Shown piece after piece: positions 9,529 to 18,891 of a DNA stretch of 64,000 nt; the stretch's first letter is position 1; the number at the start of each line of letters is the position of its first letter. Made by a program: the position numbers and the translations under genes. This DNA comes from WLWS01 sp965243105 (GTDB taxonomy: Bacteria; Pseudomonadota; Gammaproteobacteria; Eutrophobiales; Eutrophobiaceae). Where the stretch lies: assembly GCA_965243105.1 (NCBI GenBank), contig CBDEUC010000003.1, positions 2,542,001 through 2,606,000 on the forward strand. Direction: 5' to 3'. The notes beneath the pieces are model-generated. The model did not search any database and was not told the origin of the DNA. It worked only from the letters and a program-made list of their open reading frames with translations.

Positions 9529-9582
9529 GGGTCGAGGTCATCTCCCATACGATTAGTTCAATTGACCTCGGCCCTTTTTTTT
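9529..9582 (+). terminator. Rho-independent terminator
   Basis: Arms GGGtCGAGGTCA (9529-9540) and TGACCTCGgCCC (9563-9574) enclose a 22-base loop and are followed by eight T residues. It lies about 100 bases after the DUF4329-like gene and before the convergent EthD-like gene. Confidence 0.75.
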
Positions 9583-9660
9583 ATTTTCCCGAAAGGCCTG
9601 CTTTCGAGAAAACACGCTAATTCAAGTGTAGACCACGGTTCAGGTGGTCACCAGCCATAT

Positions 9661-10347
9661 TTACACCACGCGACGCCTGTGCATGGGGAAATGCGTATTG
9701 TGCCCGTAGTCAGGGATGTTAGCGGAATCGGCCTTCATATCCTTGAGTACCGGGGAAGTCAGGGCCGCGTGAAGCGCAGCGGTTGAGTCAAACACCACTT
9801 CATTTCCCAGCATGTAGTTTTCATGGTGAATGTCGGCATGGGCCTGGAATTCAATTGGCACGTAGCACATGATGCTGCGAATGTCCGGGAAGTTGGCCTC
9901 TACCTGGGGATGATGCGTGATATAAAACTCCACGAAAGCTTCCGGTTCAACACTGGGATGATGGTAGCGTACCACGTAGGACAGCGGCGCCGTCCATTCA
10001 CCGGGTTCATCCTCGCCTGCCACGGGCAAAAACAGCATCTCCATGGCATCGTGACTCAGCCGCGCTCCGGGCAGCGCGGCCAACTCGTCCGCTATGGTTT
10101 TGAACTCACTTGAACGCAGCCCGGCTTCGAGGCTGTCTACATCACTGAAGCACACCTGCAGCGTGAGGATTGGACCCTTGCCATCGTTGGTCATGGGATC
10201 GTCAAACTCGGCGAGATCATAGCGGTCTATCCGTTCAACACCGGCAAGCTCAGCAAGAGCCTTCAATCCAGGAGCAATGAAATCATCGGCCAGGGTGCCG
10301 ACCTCGATATCATCGCTGTTCACTACAAGAAAAAGTGCGATGCTCAT
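9661..10347 (-). CDS. EthD-like dimeric alpha-beta barrel protein
   Basis: 228 residues from ATG at 10347 (MSIALFLVVN). A longer in-frame start at 10401 would overlap the preceding gene, so the shorter one was chosen. The second half (YVVRYHHPSVEPEAFVEFYITHHP...) has the EthD ferredoxin-like pattern; the first half may be a degenerate repeat. Such proteins are accessory or small catabolic enzymes of uncertain chemistry. It is the last gene of an operon with a PLP decarboxylase and two saccharopine dehydrogenases, so a link to lysine or amine metabolism is possible. Confidence 0.6.
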   Translation of the reverse strand: MSIALFLVVNSDDIEVGTLADDFIAPGLKALAELAGVERIDRYDLAEFDDPMTNDGKGPILTLQVCFSDVDSLEAGLRSSEFKTIADELAALPGARLSHDAMEMLFLPVAGEDEPGEWTAPLSYVVRYHHPSVEPEAFVEFYITHHPQVEANFPDIRSIMCYVPIEFQAHADIHHENYMLGNEVVFDSTAALHAALTSPVLKDMKADSANIPDYGHNTHFPMHRRRVV

Positions 10348-10363
10348 AAAATATATCTGCCAA

Positions 10364-11827
10364 TCAGGTGGATTTACTGGAAATAGATTCGCCCACGTCA
10401 CGAATGACCTGCACCAGGAAATCCATGTCGCGCTTTTGCATGCGATGGTTGATCTGGCAGGCTCGAATTACCGGCCTGCCGTTTAACAGTGTCCCGGTGA
10501 TAAACACCCGGCCGTCACTTTCAAGCGCCGGGATAATGTCGCTATTAAGCTTATCTACGTCAGGGGTACTGGAAGCAGGCAGATTGCCCAGGTAGCGAAA
10601 ACAGCAGATGGATAGTGACGCCGGGCTGCAAAGTTCGAAGTCACTGGATTCGCTGATCGTGTCTTCCAGGTACTGGGTCAGGTCGATGTCCTTGGCCACG
10701 GCCTGCCTGATACGATCTGTACCGTAAGCCTTGTAGCTCATCCATATCTTCAGGGCCCGCGCGTTTCGCGAGAGCTGGAAGTTGTACTTGTTAAAATCAA
10801 ATCGCTGATCGGACTGGTCATCGGTAGACAGGTAGGACGCAGACTTGTAGTAACTGCGTTCCATGTCCGACCACTGTCGCACGAGGACACAGCCGGCTTC
10901 AAAGGGCTGGTAAAACCACTTGTGAAAATCAATGGCGATGGAATCCGCCTTTTCCAGCCCGCGATACTGATCGCGAATGGAATCCAGCATGGCTGCAAGG
11001 CCGCCATAGGCCCCGTCAACGTGAAACCACATGCCCTCAGCACGCGCAATTTTTTCCAGATCATCCAGCGGGTCGATGGCACCTGAATTTACCGTGCCGG
11101 CATTGCCCACGAGACAGAAAGGCCTGCGACCGGCGGTAGTGTCCCGCTCAATCGCTTCACGCAATTTATCCAGGTCTATTCTCTGATCATCATCGACCGG
11201 AATCTTGCGCAGGTTGTCACTGCCTATGCCAAGCAATTCGACACTCTTGTCCACGCAGCCATGCACTTCGGTTGAGGTATAGACGACGAGCGGGGGCAGT
11301 GCATGGAGACCCTTTTCACGAACAGCTTCCTTTTCAAACATGATGTTACGAGCCATGGTCAAACCTGCGAGGTTTGCCGCCGAGCCACCGCTGGTCAGCA
11401 CACCGGCACATTGATTTGAATAAGCGATTAACTCACCGGTCCATTGAATGATGCGTTTTTCAATTTCACTCATCGCCGGTGACAGGTGCCACTTGCCCAG
11501 GTTCTGGTTAACTGCCGAGGCCAGCAGTTCGGCAATGATCGAGACATGGTTGCCACAGGTATTTACATAGGCGTGATGGTGAGGGCCGATATTCAAGGTG
11601 GCGGTTTCCATGACCCTGTTCCTTACTTCTTCCAGCAGCAGGTTGGAATCCATACCGACACTCGGCATCTTCTCATCAAACCAGGACTCGACTTCGGCCG
11701 GTGAAAGACCGGCATAGGCGGGTGCCTTGTCGAGATTGCTATAACGTTCAATAACCAGCTGAACTGCCTGGTTCAGAAGCGTCTCAAACGTTTCAAGGTC
11801 ATAGTCAAGAGAGTGTTCTTCATTCAT
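10364..11827 (-). CDS. PLP-dependent group II amino acid decarboxylase
   Basis: 487 residues of the aromatic-L-amino-acid/DABA decarboxylase family. Motifs are SGGSAANLAGL, the aspartate region FHVDGAYGG, and the PLP lysine in IDFHKWFYQPFEAGC near residue 310. It removes CO2 from an amino acid; the substrate cannot be told from sequence. Its start overlaps the stop of the upstream saccharopine dehydrogenase by four bases, so the two are translationally coupled. Tryptophan, tyrosine, 2,4-diaminobutyrate or a lysine derivative are all possible. Confidence 0.85.
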   Translation of the reverse strand: MNEEHSLDYDLETFETLLNQAVQLVIERYSNLDKAPAYAGLSPAEVESWFDEKMPSVGMDSNLLLEEVRNRVMETATLNIGPHHHAYVNTCGNHVSIIAELLASAVNQNLGKWHLSPAMSEIEKRIIQWTGELIAYSNQCAGVLTSGGSAANLAGLTMARNIMFEKEAVREKGLHALPPLVVYTSTEVHGCVDKSVELLGIGSDNLRKIPVDDDQRIDLDKLREAIERDTTAGRRPFCLVGNAGTVNSGAIDPLDDLEKIARAEGMWFHVDGAYGGLAAMLDSIRDQYRGLEKADSIAIDFHKWFYQPFEAGCVLVRQWSDMERSYYKSASYLSTDDQSDQRFDFNKYNFQLSRNARALKIWMSYKAYGTDRIRQAVAKDIDLTQYLEDTISESSDFELCSPASLSICCFRYLGNLPASSTPDVDKLNSDIIPALESDGRVFITGTLLNGRPVIRACQINHRMQKRDMDFLVQVIRDVGESISSKST

Positions 11828-13002
11828 TGGGAGATATAATCCACGTGCTCAATAACTTCACCCAGTTCAGTCAGTGTACTGAACCAGCTTTCGACCAGGG
11901 CTGTATTTGACGGGGCATCGGTAACACCCGCTGCAATTTGCCCCGAGGCCAGTGCATCAACGGCCAGTGATACCGTCAGGGAAACGAGTCGTGCCATGGC
12001 ATTACCGCGCTCATTACCAGTTGCGTCCATGCTGTATCCCCTGTGCCAGGTGGGCTGCTTACCTTGCCTGGCTTCAAGTTCAACGCAGAGCACCACGCGG
12101 TCGGCTTCGCCTGCTTCATAGCCATGTTTTTGCCAGAGCTCTTCGCCGATTTGCTGCAGGCGCTCTTCACCGTTTTCACCTTCGAGGCTATCCAGTTCCG
12201 CAAAAATGTCTTTCCAGGCCTCGGTCCAGCCATCCAGGCGTAGCGTGCCGCGGACAAACTCCTTCACCTGCCAGTTGTTTTCAAACCCGTAGGCTGCCAT
12301 GAAGGGTAAGGCATCGCGATTGGGATAGGCTTCAAAGTCTTCACTGCGATGGCCGGGCAGTGTTGCGCGGTAGCTGCTGATTGCCTGCCAGGGTCGGCTC
12401 ACGTTTAGCTCCCTGCCATCTCGTATGCTCCTTGATGGTGACTTGAGTGCTCGAAGCACACCTACCGGCGACCAGCTGAACTTGTAGCGGAAATCGTTGG
12501 CGACGGCGGGGAACCCGCCGCAGTAGGAACGAAAGTAAAGTTCGTTGTCATCCGCATAGGCGGATGACGCACGGTAAGCCGCGACAAGTAAATGGGCCAT
12601 GAGATGATCAATACCCGGGTCCAGCCCCACTTCATTGACGAGACAGAGCTGTTTTTTTCTTGCTTCCTCGTCAAGCTCGGCCATCTCGGGGCTGATGTAG
12701 GAACTTGAAACAAAGTGGCAACCGTGTTCGAGGCAAAGCCTGGCGATGACCGGGTGAAAACTACCGGGCAGCATCGAAACCACGATATCGCCCGGTGTAA
12801 CAGCGGCAGCAAGGGCATCCATGTCAAACTGCTGCAGTTTTACTTCGGCGGACAGACCCTCTATTACTTTTCCGGCTTTCTCAACCGTGCGGTTCCACAG
12901 CCACAGTTTCGCCGGGCCCTGTGCGAGTCGACGAATACCCGGGCCGGAGGAAAGGCCTGCTCCGAGCCAGTGCACATTAGTATTTCCAGGGGCTTCAGTC
13001 AT
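11824..13002 (-). CDS. Saccharopine dehydrogenase family (LYS9-like, glutamate-forming type)
   Basis: 392 residues with an N-terminal Rossmann motif (VHWLGAGLSSGPGIRRLA) and NEVGLDPGIDHLMA, the glycine- and histidine-containing signature of LYS9 and carboxynorspermidine dehydrogenase. The family oxidises saccharopine to aminoadipate semialdehyde plus glutamate, or does related reductive condensations. It follows the LYS1-like gene by 15 bases and overlaps the decarboxylase gene. The pair suggests the saccharopine route of lysine use. Carboxyspermidine-type chemistry, which would also need a decarboxylase, is an alternative. Confidence 0.8.
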   Translation of the reverse strand: MTEAPGNTNVHWLGAGLSSGPGIRRLAQGPAKLWLWNRTVEKAGKVIEGLSAEVKLQQFDMDALAAAVTPGDIVVSMLPGSFHPVIARLCLEHGCHFVSSSYISPEMAELDEEARKKQLCLVNEVGLDPGIDHLMAHLLVAAYRASSAYADDNELYFRSYCGGFPAVANDFRYKFSWSPVGVLRALKSPSRSIRDGRELNVSRPWQAISSYRATLPGHRSEDFEAYPNRDALPFMAAYGFENNWQVKEFVRGTLRLDGWTEAWKDIFAELDSLEGENGEERLQQIGEELWQKHGYEAGEADRVVLCVELEARQGKQPTWHRGYSMDATGNERGNAMARLVSLTVSLAVDALASGQIAAGVTDAPSNTALVESWFSTLTELGEVIEHVDYISQ

Positions 13003-13017
13003 TCAGCTCATTACCTC

Positions 13018-14097
13018 TCAAAACAGGCTCGCACATTTTTCGTTAAACAGCTTTAAAGCACCTGACCATGTCCGGTCACTGGGGTCGGCCACGGTTAGCA
13101 GGTATGGCATTAATTGCTCCCCAAAATCTTCGCTCGATTCAGCCGGTAATAACGATGGCAGGTGATCAATTGCGCAAAGATAAAGCGGTGCTTCACCCTT
13201 GATAATTTCCTGCACTGGCCTGGCGAACGTTGTGCACTCATTATACAGTGGTATCGGGTTGAAAGGGCCGGGGTCACAACTCACGTCGCCGATCACTGAC
13301 AGTTTACGCCTTTCATCCTGGATACTTTCAAGGTTAATAAAGGGCGGTATCTTTTTATTCACCAGCACGCAGTTAATAAAGATATCTCGTTCAAGGATTT
13401 CATCAAAGGGACCGCCCTTGGCAGTTTCTTCAAGGTCCCACGGCGTAATATCCAGCTCAAAACGGTCGGCAAGATCCGATGCGCCCTTGCCAACCCTACC
13501 GAGCGCTCCCAGTATAATCACACCTGGCAGTTTATTTCCCGAGGCTATCGCCCTGTCCAGTGAAACTTCCACGTCCTCCAGCAGGGCAGTGCGATCAACA
13601 TAGGGTTCAAGTGTGGTCAGTACCGGTTCATAGCCAAGCCTTGAGCCCGCCCAAATTTTTACGGCCAGCGCGCAACCGACAAAACCGGCCCAGTAACCAA
13701 AGGCGGCCACGCGTCGCCCGTTTTCATCAAGCAGGTATTCCAGGTCATAAAGCTGGCCGCCGCCTTTGGCAAAACGGCCAAGTAGCTTTTCCCAGCCGGG
13801 CTGGTTCTTGTAGGCATGGGCAAAATAGATATGGCGGTGACGAAGCGCACTGTCATCATCGGGCAATTCCTTCAGGCCCAGGATCCAGGCATCATCGGGA
13901 GCATCGCGCCAGTCATTCGGCTCGACCATGGAACAGCCGTTTTCAGCGAACTCCTGCCCCTCGAATATTCGCTGCTTGCTGTTTTCAACAAAGACCTCCA
14001 TGCCATTTTTTACAAGCACGCCACATTGTGCCGGTGTCAGGACGCAGCGCGCCTCATCTGCTTTTGACTCGGCCCTGAGCCAGATTATCGTTGCCAT
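13018..14097 (-). CDS. Saccharopine dehydrogenase (LYS1-like, lysine-forming type)
   Basis: 359 residues from ATG at 14097 (MATIIWLRAESKADEARCVL). A longer frame to 14313 would cross the divergent promoter and start in low-complexity sequence, so it was rejected. The family hallmarks are the alanine dehydrogenase-like N-domain (RCVLTPAQCGVLVKNGMEVFVE), FAHAYKNQPGW, and GALGRVGKGASDLA in the nucleotide domain. It catalyses interconversion of lysine plus 2-oxoglutarate with saccharopine. It is the first gene of a four-gene operon. Confidence 0.85.
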   Translation of the reverse strand: MATIIWLRAESKADEARCVLTPAQCGVLVKNGMEVFVENSKQRIFEGQEFAENGCSMVEPNDWRDAPDDAWILGLKELPDDDSALRHRHIYFAHAYKNQPGWEKLLGRFAKGGGQLYDLEYLLDENGRRVAAFGYWAGFVGCALAVKIWAGSRLGYEPVLTTLEPYVDRTALLEDVEVSLDRAIASGNKLPGVIILGALGRVGKGASDLADRFELDITPWDLEETAKGGPFDEILERDIFINCVLVNKKIPPFINLESIQDERRKLSVIGDVSCDPGPFNPIPLYNECTTFARPVQEIIKGEAPLYLCAIDHLPSLLPAESSEDFGEQLMPYLLTVADPSDRTWSGALKLFNEKCASLF

Positions 14098-14192
14098 GAC
14101 TTTACCTGTGATACTACGGGTGAAATTGGGCAAAGTGTATCGTATATTGAGCGTTACCTGTTGAAAGATTGGCCAGGGGTTGATAATGGAAA

Positions 14193-15062
14193 ATGATGAT
14201 GCTGCCCGACCTGACTTCGTATGAACACTACCTGCAGCTGAGCCAGGTGCGGCTCCGCTATCTCGAGGCCGGCGAGGGGCCGTGCCTGTTACTGCTTCAT
14301 GGCATGGGCCCACAGGCGTCTGCCGAATCCTTCCAGTTTATGTTTGAAGACCTCGCGCGGGACTTTCACGTAATCGCCATCGACCTGCCGGGCTTTGGCA
14401 AAAGTGATCGTGTCATGAAACACGGTCCTACCTTTGATGTCATCGTTGATGCCCTTAGGGAGTTTATCGATGTAAAACAATTGCAAGCTCCAGGTGTCCT
14501 TGCTCACAGTGCCGGTGGCTGGTTCGCCAGCATCCTCGCCTATGAAAGTCCGGAGCGTCTCGGCAAGCTCGTATTAATTGGCCCTGCGGGACTTAATATC
14601 GAACCTGCTGCAGTCGCGTCGGCAAAAGGTGGTCCCACGCTTGATGGATTGGTCAAGGGCAACATGGCAAGTGTCTACGAGGGTTCCGCGTTTACTGCCG
14701 AAATGGCGAAGCAGGTGGGACAGCAAATGCTGGGGTTTATAGAATTACCCGGTGCGCTTGAAGCACTTGGCCCACTAAAAGCGCAAATGTCCAATCCCGA
14801 CAGTCGTAGCGCTTACCTGTTACAAAGAAGGTTTCCTTTAATTAAAAACCCCATTTTAATCATCTGGGGTGGTAAAGATCGCATGGAACCTTTTCCCACC
14901 TGGACTGAAGAATGGGAAGAAACCGGCAAGAACCCGGGGAAAGGATCAAAGCCCTGGGTATCGCCGGCAATGCGCTTCGAATTAATCCCGGATGCTACGC
15001 ATTTCACACACTGGGAATACCCGCAGCGTGTGCAGGCTCTCGTACACGAGTTTCTTGCTTGA
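14193..15062 (+). CDS. Alpha/beta hydrolase (meta-cleavage-product hydrolase-like)
   Basis: 289 residues. Oxyanion region LLLHGMGP near residue 34, nucleophile elbow AHSAGG (Ser near 107), and the late histidine in DATHFTHWEYP. The YLEAGEGPCLLLLHG opening and DLPGFGKSD are typical of C-C bond hydrolases such as BphD and CarC, though many esterases share them. Three consecutive ATG codons begin at 14193. Its stop is one base before the Rieske oxygenase start, so the two are coupled and probably act in one degradation route. Confidence 0.8.
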   Translation: MMMLPDLTSYEHYLQLSQVRLRYLEAGEGPCLLLLHGMGPQASAESFQFMFEDLARDFHVIAIDLPGFGKSDRVMKHGPTFDVIVDALREFIDVKQLQAPGVLAHSAGGWFASILAYESPERLGKLVLIGPAGLNIEPAAVASAKGGPTLDGLVKGNMASVYEGSAFTAEMAKQVGQQMLGFIELPGALEALGPLKAQMSNPDSRSAYLLQRRFPLIKNPILIIWGGKDRMEPFPTWTEEWEETGKNPGKGSKPWVSPAMRFELIPDATHFTHWEYPQRVQALVHEFLA

Positions 15063-15063
15063 C

Positions 15064-16272
15064 ATGGGACACAAGGCGAAAAAGGAATCACCCTGGCAGG
15101 CTTACCTGGAGGCGAACCTGGGTTTTCGTAATCACTGGTACCCGGCGTTTTTCAGCAAGGAACTCACCGAAGCAGATGAAAGCCAGGGCCTTGGAGAAGC
15201 GGTAAGTAATATTCGCACTGAAGTGATTTGCGGTGAACGCATACTGTTCAGACGCATTAATGGCCAGGTGTATGCGGTTCACGATCAATGTATTCATAAG
15301 GGAGTGGCTTTTTCAAAGAAACCGGAATGCTACTCCAATGACAGTATCACCTGCTGGTACCACGGCTTTACCTATGACCTGAAAAGCGGTGAGCTGGTCA
15401 ATATCATTACTGATCCCCAGAGCAGCCTGATTGGTCGTCATCACCTGAAAACCTATCCCGTAGTGGAGGCCAAGGGGATGGTGTTCGTTTTTATCGGTGA
15501 TGAGTCGCCGACAGAACTGGTCAATGATGTTCCTCCCGGATTTCTTGATGATGATCTACTGGTTTATCCCGATGGCTGGTCAAGGGAGGTTAAATGCGAC
15601 TGGCGATTGGGCGCGGAAAATGGTTTTGATCCTGCTCATGCCTACATGCACCGCAACTCGCCACTCGTTACAGGTTTCAAAGTGCCCACAGTACTGGGCG
15701 ATGCCGACCTTGGAGAAGGTGGTATGGAAATCGTCAATGCAAATCGAGAGGAGCCCGGCCCTGTTGGTGTCAGGTTAATCCGCGGGGTCGGTCGACCAAT
15801 CTGGGAAACAGAAGTTGTGCCGGGAAAAACTCTCAAGGCACGCTATCTGCCGGAAGACCCCTGTGTAATGCAAGGCATGGTGCCGGAAGTGGGTATCTGG
15901 ATGCCTGGAGCACTTCGTGTTGATCCCTTTCCCGCTCCTCACCTGGTGCATTTTGAATGGTATGTTCCCGTCACTGAGCGTAGTCACCGTTACATGATCA
16001 CATGGGGAACCGTGGACTCGGATGCGCAGGCGAAAAAACGTTTTCACGACGAAATTACCCATTTATGGAAGGATTTTGTGCCGAGATATTTCAATAACGA
16101 GGATGTGTTTGCCCGTGAAGCCATGGATGAATTTTATGGAAAAGAAGCGGGCTGGGAGAGGGAACAGCTGTTCGGCCCCGATGTGCTTGTCACGGCATGG
16201 CGAAAGCTGTGTGCCAACTCCAATCGAGGAATACAGGTCCTTCCTTACGGCGCACAATCGCCAGGCTCCTGA
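15064..16272 (+). CDS. Rieske non-haem iron oxygenase, CarAa-like terminal component
   Basis: 402 residues from ATG at 15064; an upstream in-frame start at 14992 lies inside the hydrolase gene and was rejected. The Rieske cluster ligands are CIH and CWYH, separated by 18 residues as in carbazole 1,9a-dioxygenase CarAa. Further CarAa-like stretches are LGFRNHWYP near the start, the mononuclear iron site NGFDPAHAYMH, and PHLVHFEWYVP. It should be a homotrimeric oxygenase needing an external ferredoxin and reductase, neither of which is nearby. The substrate is unknown; similarity to CarAa is from memory and does not prove carbazole use. Confidence 0.85.
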   Translation: MGHKAKKESPWQAYLEANLGFRNHWYPAFFSKELTEADESQGLGEAVSNIRTEVICGERILFRRINGQVYAVHDQCIHKGVAFSKKPECYSNDSITCWYHGFTYDLKSGELVNIITDPQSSLIGRHHLKTYPVVEAKGMVFVFIGDESPTELVNDVPPGFLDDDLLVYPDGWSREVKCDWRLGAENGFDPAHAYMHRNSPLVTGFKVPTVLGDADLGEGGMEIVNANREEPGPVGVRLIRGVGRPIWETEVVPGKTLKARYLPEDPCVMQGMVPEVGIWMPGALRVDPFPAPHLVHFEWYVPVTERSHRYMITWGTVDSDAQAKKRFHDEITHLWKDFVPRYFNNEDVFAREAMDEFYGKEAGWEREQLFGPDVLVTAWRKLCANSNRGIQVLPYGAQSPGS

Positions 16273-16429
16273 TTTTGCCCCGGCAACCAGGATGTTGCTG
16301 AACGCTAAACTCCTAATTCAAATAGCTTTTTATTAAGACGCCCACCCGAAAGCACGATTAAAGCTTGCTCGTAATTGGTCGATAAACCAATAAGGGGAGT
16401 TACAGGAACACCAAGGCGTCGACCATAAA

Positions 16430-18772
16430 ATGAATATTGCAGAAAACGTCCTGGCAGAAGTGCCAGCCGTCACATCCGTCATAGACCTGCCGGCGACGCC
16501 ATATTGCATCAAGGGTGAGAAAAGAAATTTTTACGAAGCGGCTATTGAATTGCACTTTGCCCACGGTTCTATTGACTATGGTCAACTGCACTCGTTGGAT
16601 CACGAGGTGGAAGAAGTCTGCTATGTCTCCAAGCAAACGAAGTGCGAGCTTCGCGTCAGCTTCAACGATATCGGTTTTATTCTTTTCCCGGCAGACCTTC
16701 AATACCAGCTTGACGAACACCCACTAAAAAACCAGCCCGGCACCATGGACAGCTCCGGCTTACCGCAATCATTCAGCATCAATTTTAAAAATGGCAGTAG
16801 CATGCAGGGTGACATGGCCATCGCCATCGACAGTGATACCGCCCTGCACCTGTTCAAGGTGAAGCAGGGTAACATTGCCACTCGTCTTTTTATTCCCAAG
16901 CGCAGTGTTGACAAGTACATACTCGGCGACCAGCTTGGGAAGATCCTGAAAAAAGAACTGGGTGTACCGAGCGAGGCCGTGGAAAAAGGGCTTGAAAAGC
17001 AGCAGGAAGTTCGCGAGAAGCCTATCGGTGAGTATCTCAAGGCCCAGGGTGTTGTCAGCGATGCGGCTTTAAGAAAGGTACTCAAGCACCAGACCAGGTT
17101 TCCCAAGGTACGACTGGGCGAACTCCTGATCGAGGAAGGGCTGATTACCGAAGAGGAGCTTGAAAAAGCCCTGATGATGCAACAGGAAGATCGCAGTCGT
17201 CGACTTGGGGATATTCTTATCGATATAGGCGCGACTTCTGAAGACACGGTACATTCTGCCCTTGCTCAAAAACTCGGCCTGCCATTTGTGAATTTAAAAG
17301 AGTACAACGTCGATCCAGCCGTGCTTGACCTGATGCCGGCGGATATTGCGCGCAAGCATACTGCCATGCCGCTCATGGTGACCAACGACTACCTTGTTGT
17401 CGCCGTGGCAGAACCGCACATGGGAGAAAACATCAACGTCCTTTCCTTTGTTACCAATCGCACCATCGAACTGGCCATATCCACACCGAGCCAGATCAGG
17501 TGGGCCATTGATCACTACTACGGCAATGCCATCGATGATGATGGCGACATGCTGGAAGCGCAGATCGTCCCGCTAAACGACGGGCAAAAAATTGATGAAG
17601 ACATGGAGAAGCTGGCCAATGAAAAGCCCATTGTCCGGCTCGTGCAAAACCTGCTTGCGGAAAGTATTGAGCGTGGTGCGTCGGATATCCACATTCGCCC
17701 CCTGTCAAAAAACGTGCAGGTTCTTTTTCGAATACACGGCAAGATGACCCACATACGTAACCTGGGCAAGCCACTGCTGGCACCCATCGTCTCCCGCATC
17801 AAGGTGATTGCCCACATGGACGTGGCGCAGCGCCGTATACCGCAGGATGGCCGGGTCCAGGTCACTATCAATGATGAAATAAAGGACATGCGCGTCTCTA
17901 CCATTCCCACGGTTGAAGGAGAGAGCGTTGTCATACGCCTGCTGGCCAGCGCCGCAACTCTCAAGCCGCTTGATCAGCTGGGTTTCTCCGAGGGAGACAC
18001 GGAGACCCTTTCTGAACTATTACAGCGCGGGTCGGGCATGCTGCTGGTCACAGGCCCGACCGGTTCCGGTAAGTCCACCACGCTTTACTCGGCGGTGAAC
18101 ATCCTTAGAGAAACCAACGTTAATATCATCACGGTTGAGGACCCGGTGGAGATAAGACTGGACGGGCTTGAACAGGTACAGGTTAATCATGACATCGACA
18201 TGGGTTTTGACCGGGTACTGCGCAACGTGCTTCGTCACGATCCCGATGTCATCATGATCGGTGAAATACGCGACGAGGAAACGGCGAAGATAGCAGTCAA
18301 AGCAGCACAAACCGGGCACCTGGTACTCAGTACCCTGCACACAAACAGCGCAGCCGATACCATCGTGCGCCTGCGCGAGATGCACGTTGAACCCTACATG
18401 ATATCTACAGCGCTTCTTGGCATCGTGGCGCAGCGACTGATCAAGCGTAACTGTGAACACTGCATCGAGGAAGAAAACGTCTCCAGCACGAATCGACAAC
18501 TGCTGGGCGTGGGTGAGGATGAAAAATTTTACATCGGCAAGGGATGCAGCAGGTGTAATGATACCGGCTTATCCGGCAGGGTTCCCGCCTACGAGTTTTT
18601 AAACGTAACGCCGAGTGTGCAGCAGGCCATCCTGCAAAATGCCCCCACCCAGGAACTTAACGAGATAGCCCGCTCCTGGGGAATGAAGCCCCTGTCTGAG
18701 TGTGGAATCAGGTACGCCAGGGATAAACAAACCAGTATCGAGGAAGTGCACAGGATTTATACCAACGACTAG
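16430..18772 (+). CDS. GspE/PilB-family secretion ATPase with extended N-terminus
   Basis: 780 residues, longer than typical GspE (about 500) or PilB (about 570). Residues 1-170 form a beta-rich domain with an RLFIPKRS end, perhaps PilZ-like. MshEN/T2SSE_N-type repeats follow, about 170-300 (LGELLIEEGLITEEELEKAL, RLGDILIDIGA). The ATPase has Walker A GPTGSGKST near 545, the Asp box, and Walker B DVIMIGEIRDEETA. A CxxC...CxxC zinc motif (CEHC, CSRC) lies near 690-730. It would power type IV pilus or type II secretion assembly, but no pilus or secretion genes are adjacent. Confidence 0.88.
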   Translation: MNIAENVLAEVPAVTSVIDLPATPYCIKGEKRNFYEAAIELHFAHGSIDYGQLHSLDHEVEEVCYVSKQTKCELRVSFNDIGFILFPADLQYQLDEHPLKNQPGTMDSSGLPQSFSINFKNGSSMQGDMAIAIDSDTALHLFKVKQGNIATRLFIPKRSVDKYILGDQLGKILKKELGVPSEAVEKGLEKQQEVREKPIGEYLKAQGVVSDAALRKVLKHQTRFPKVRLGELLIEEGLITEEELEKALMMQQEDRSRRLGDILIDIGATSEDTVHSALAQKLGLPFVNLKEYNVDPAVLDLMPADIARKHTAMPLMVTNDYLVVAVAEPHMGENINVLSFVTNRTIELAISTPSQIRWAIDHYYGNAIDDDGDMLEAQIVPLNDGQKIDEDMEKLANEKPIVRLVQNLLAESIERGASDIHIRPLSKNVQVLFRIHGKMTHIRNLGKPLLAPIVSRIKVIAHMDVAQRRIPQDGRVQVTINDEIKDMRVSTIPTVEGESVVIRLLASAATLKPLDQLGFSEGDTETLSELLQRGSGMLLVTGPTGSGKSTTLYSAVNILRETNVNIITVEDPVEIRLDGLEQVQVNHDIDMGFDRVLRNVLRHDPDVIMIGEIRDEETAKIAVKAAQTGHLVLSTLHTNSAADTIVRLREMHVEPYMISTALLGIVAQRLIKRNCEHCIEEENVSSTNRQLLGVGEDEKFYIGKGCSRCNDTGLSGRVPAYEFLNVTPSVQQAILQNAPTQELNEIARSWGMKPLSECGIRYARDKQTSIEEVHRIYTND

Positions 18773-18891
18773 CATTTCCCTTGTCTATTCTTCCGTCCTC
18801 GCAGTCAGTGTTCCGAGGCTATGCTGACCTGTGCTACCCTTGTGCCAACATATTATTCAAGCCCAATTGACAACACACCTGGTAGGTGCAG

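Noticed and set aside
14098..14313. N-terminal extension of the LYS1-like gene
   Set aside because: Family similarity begins exactly at ATG 14097, and the extension would cover the divergent promoter and start of the hydrolase gene.
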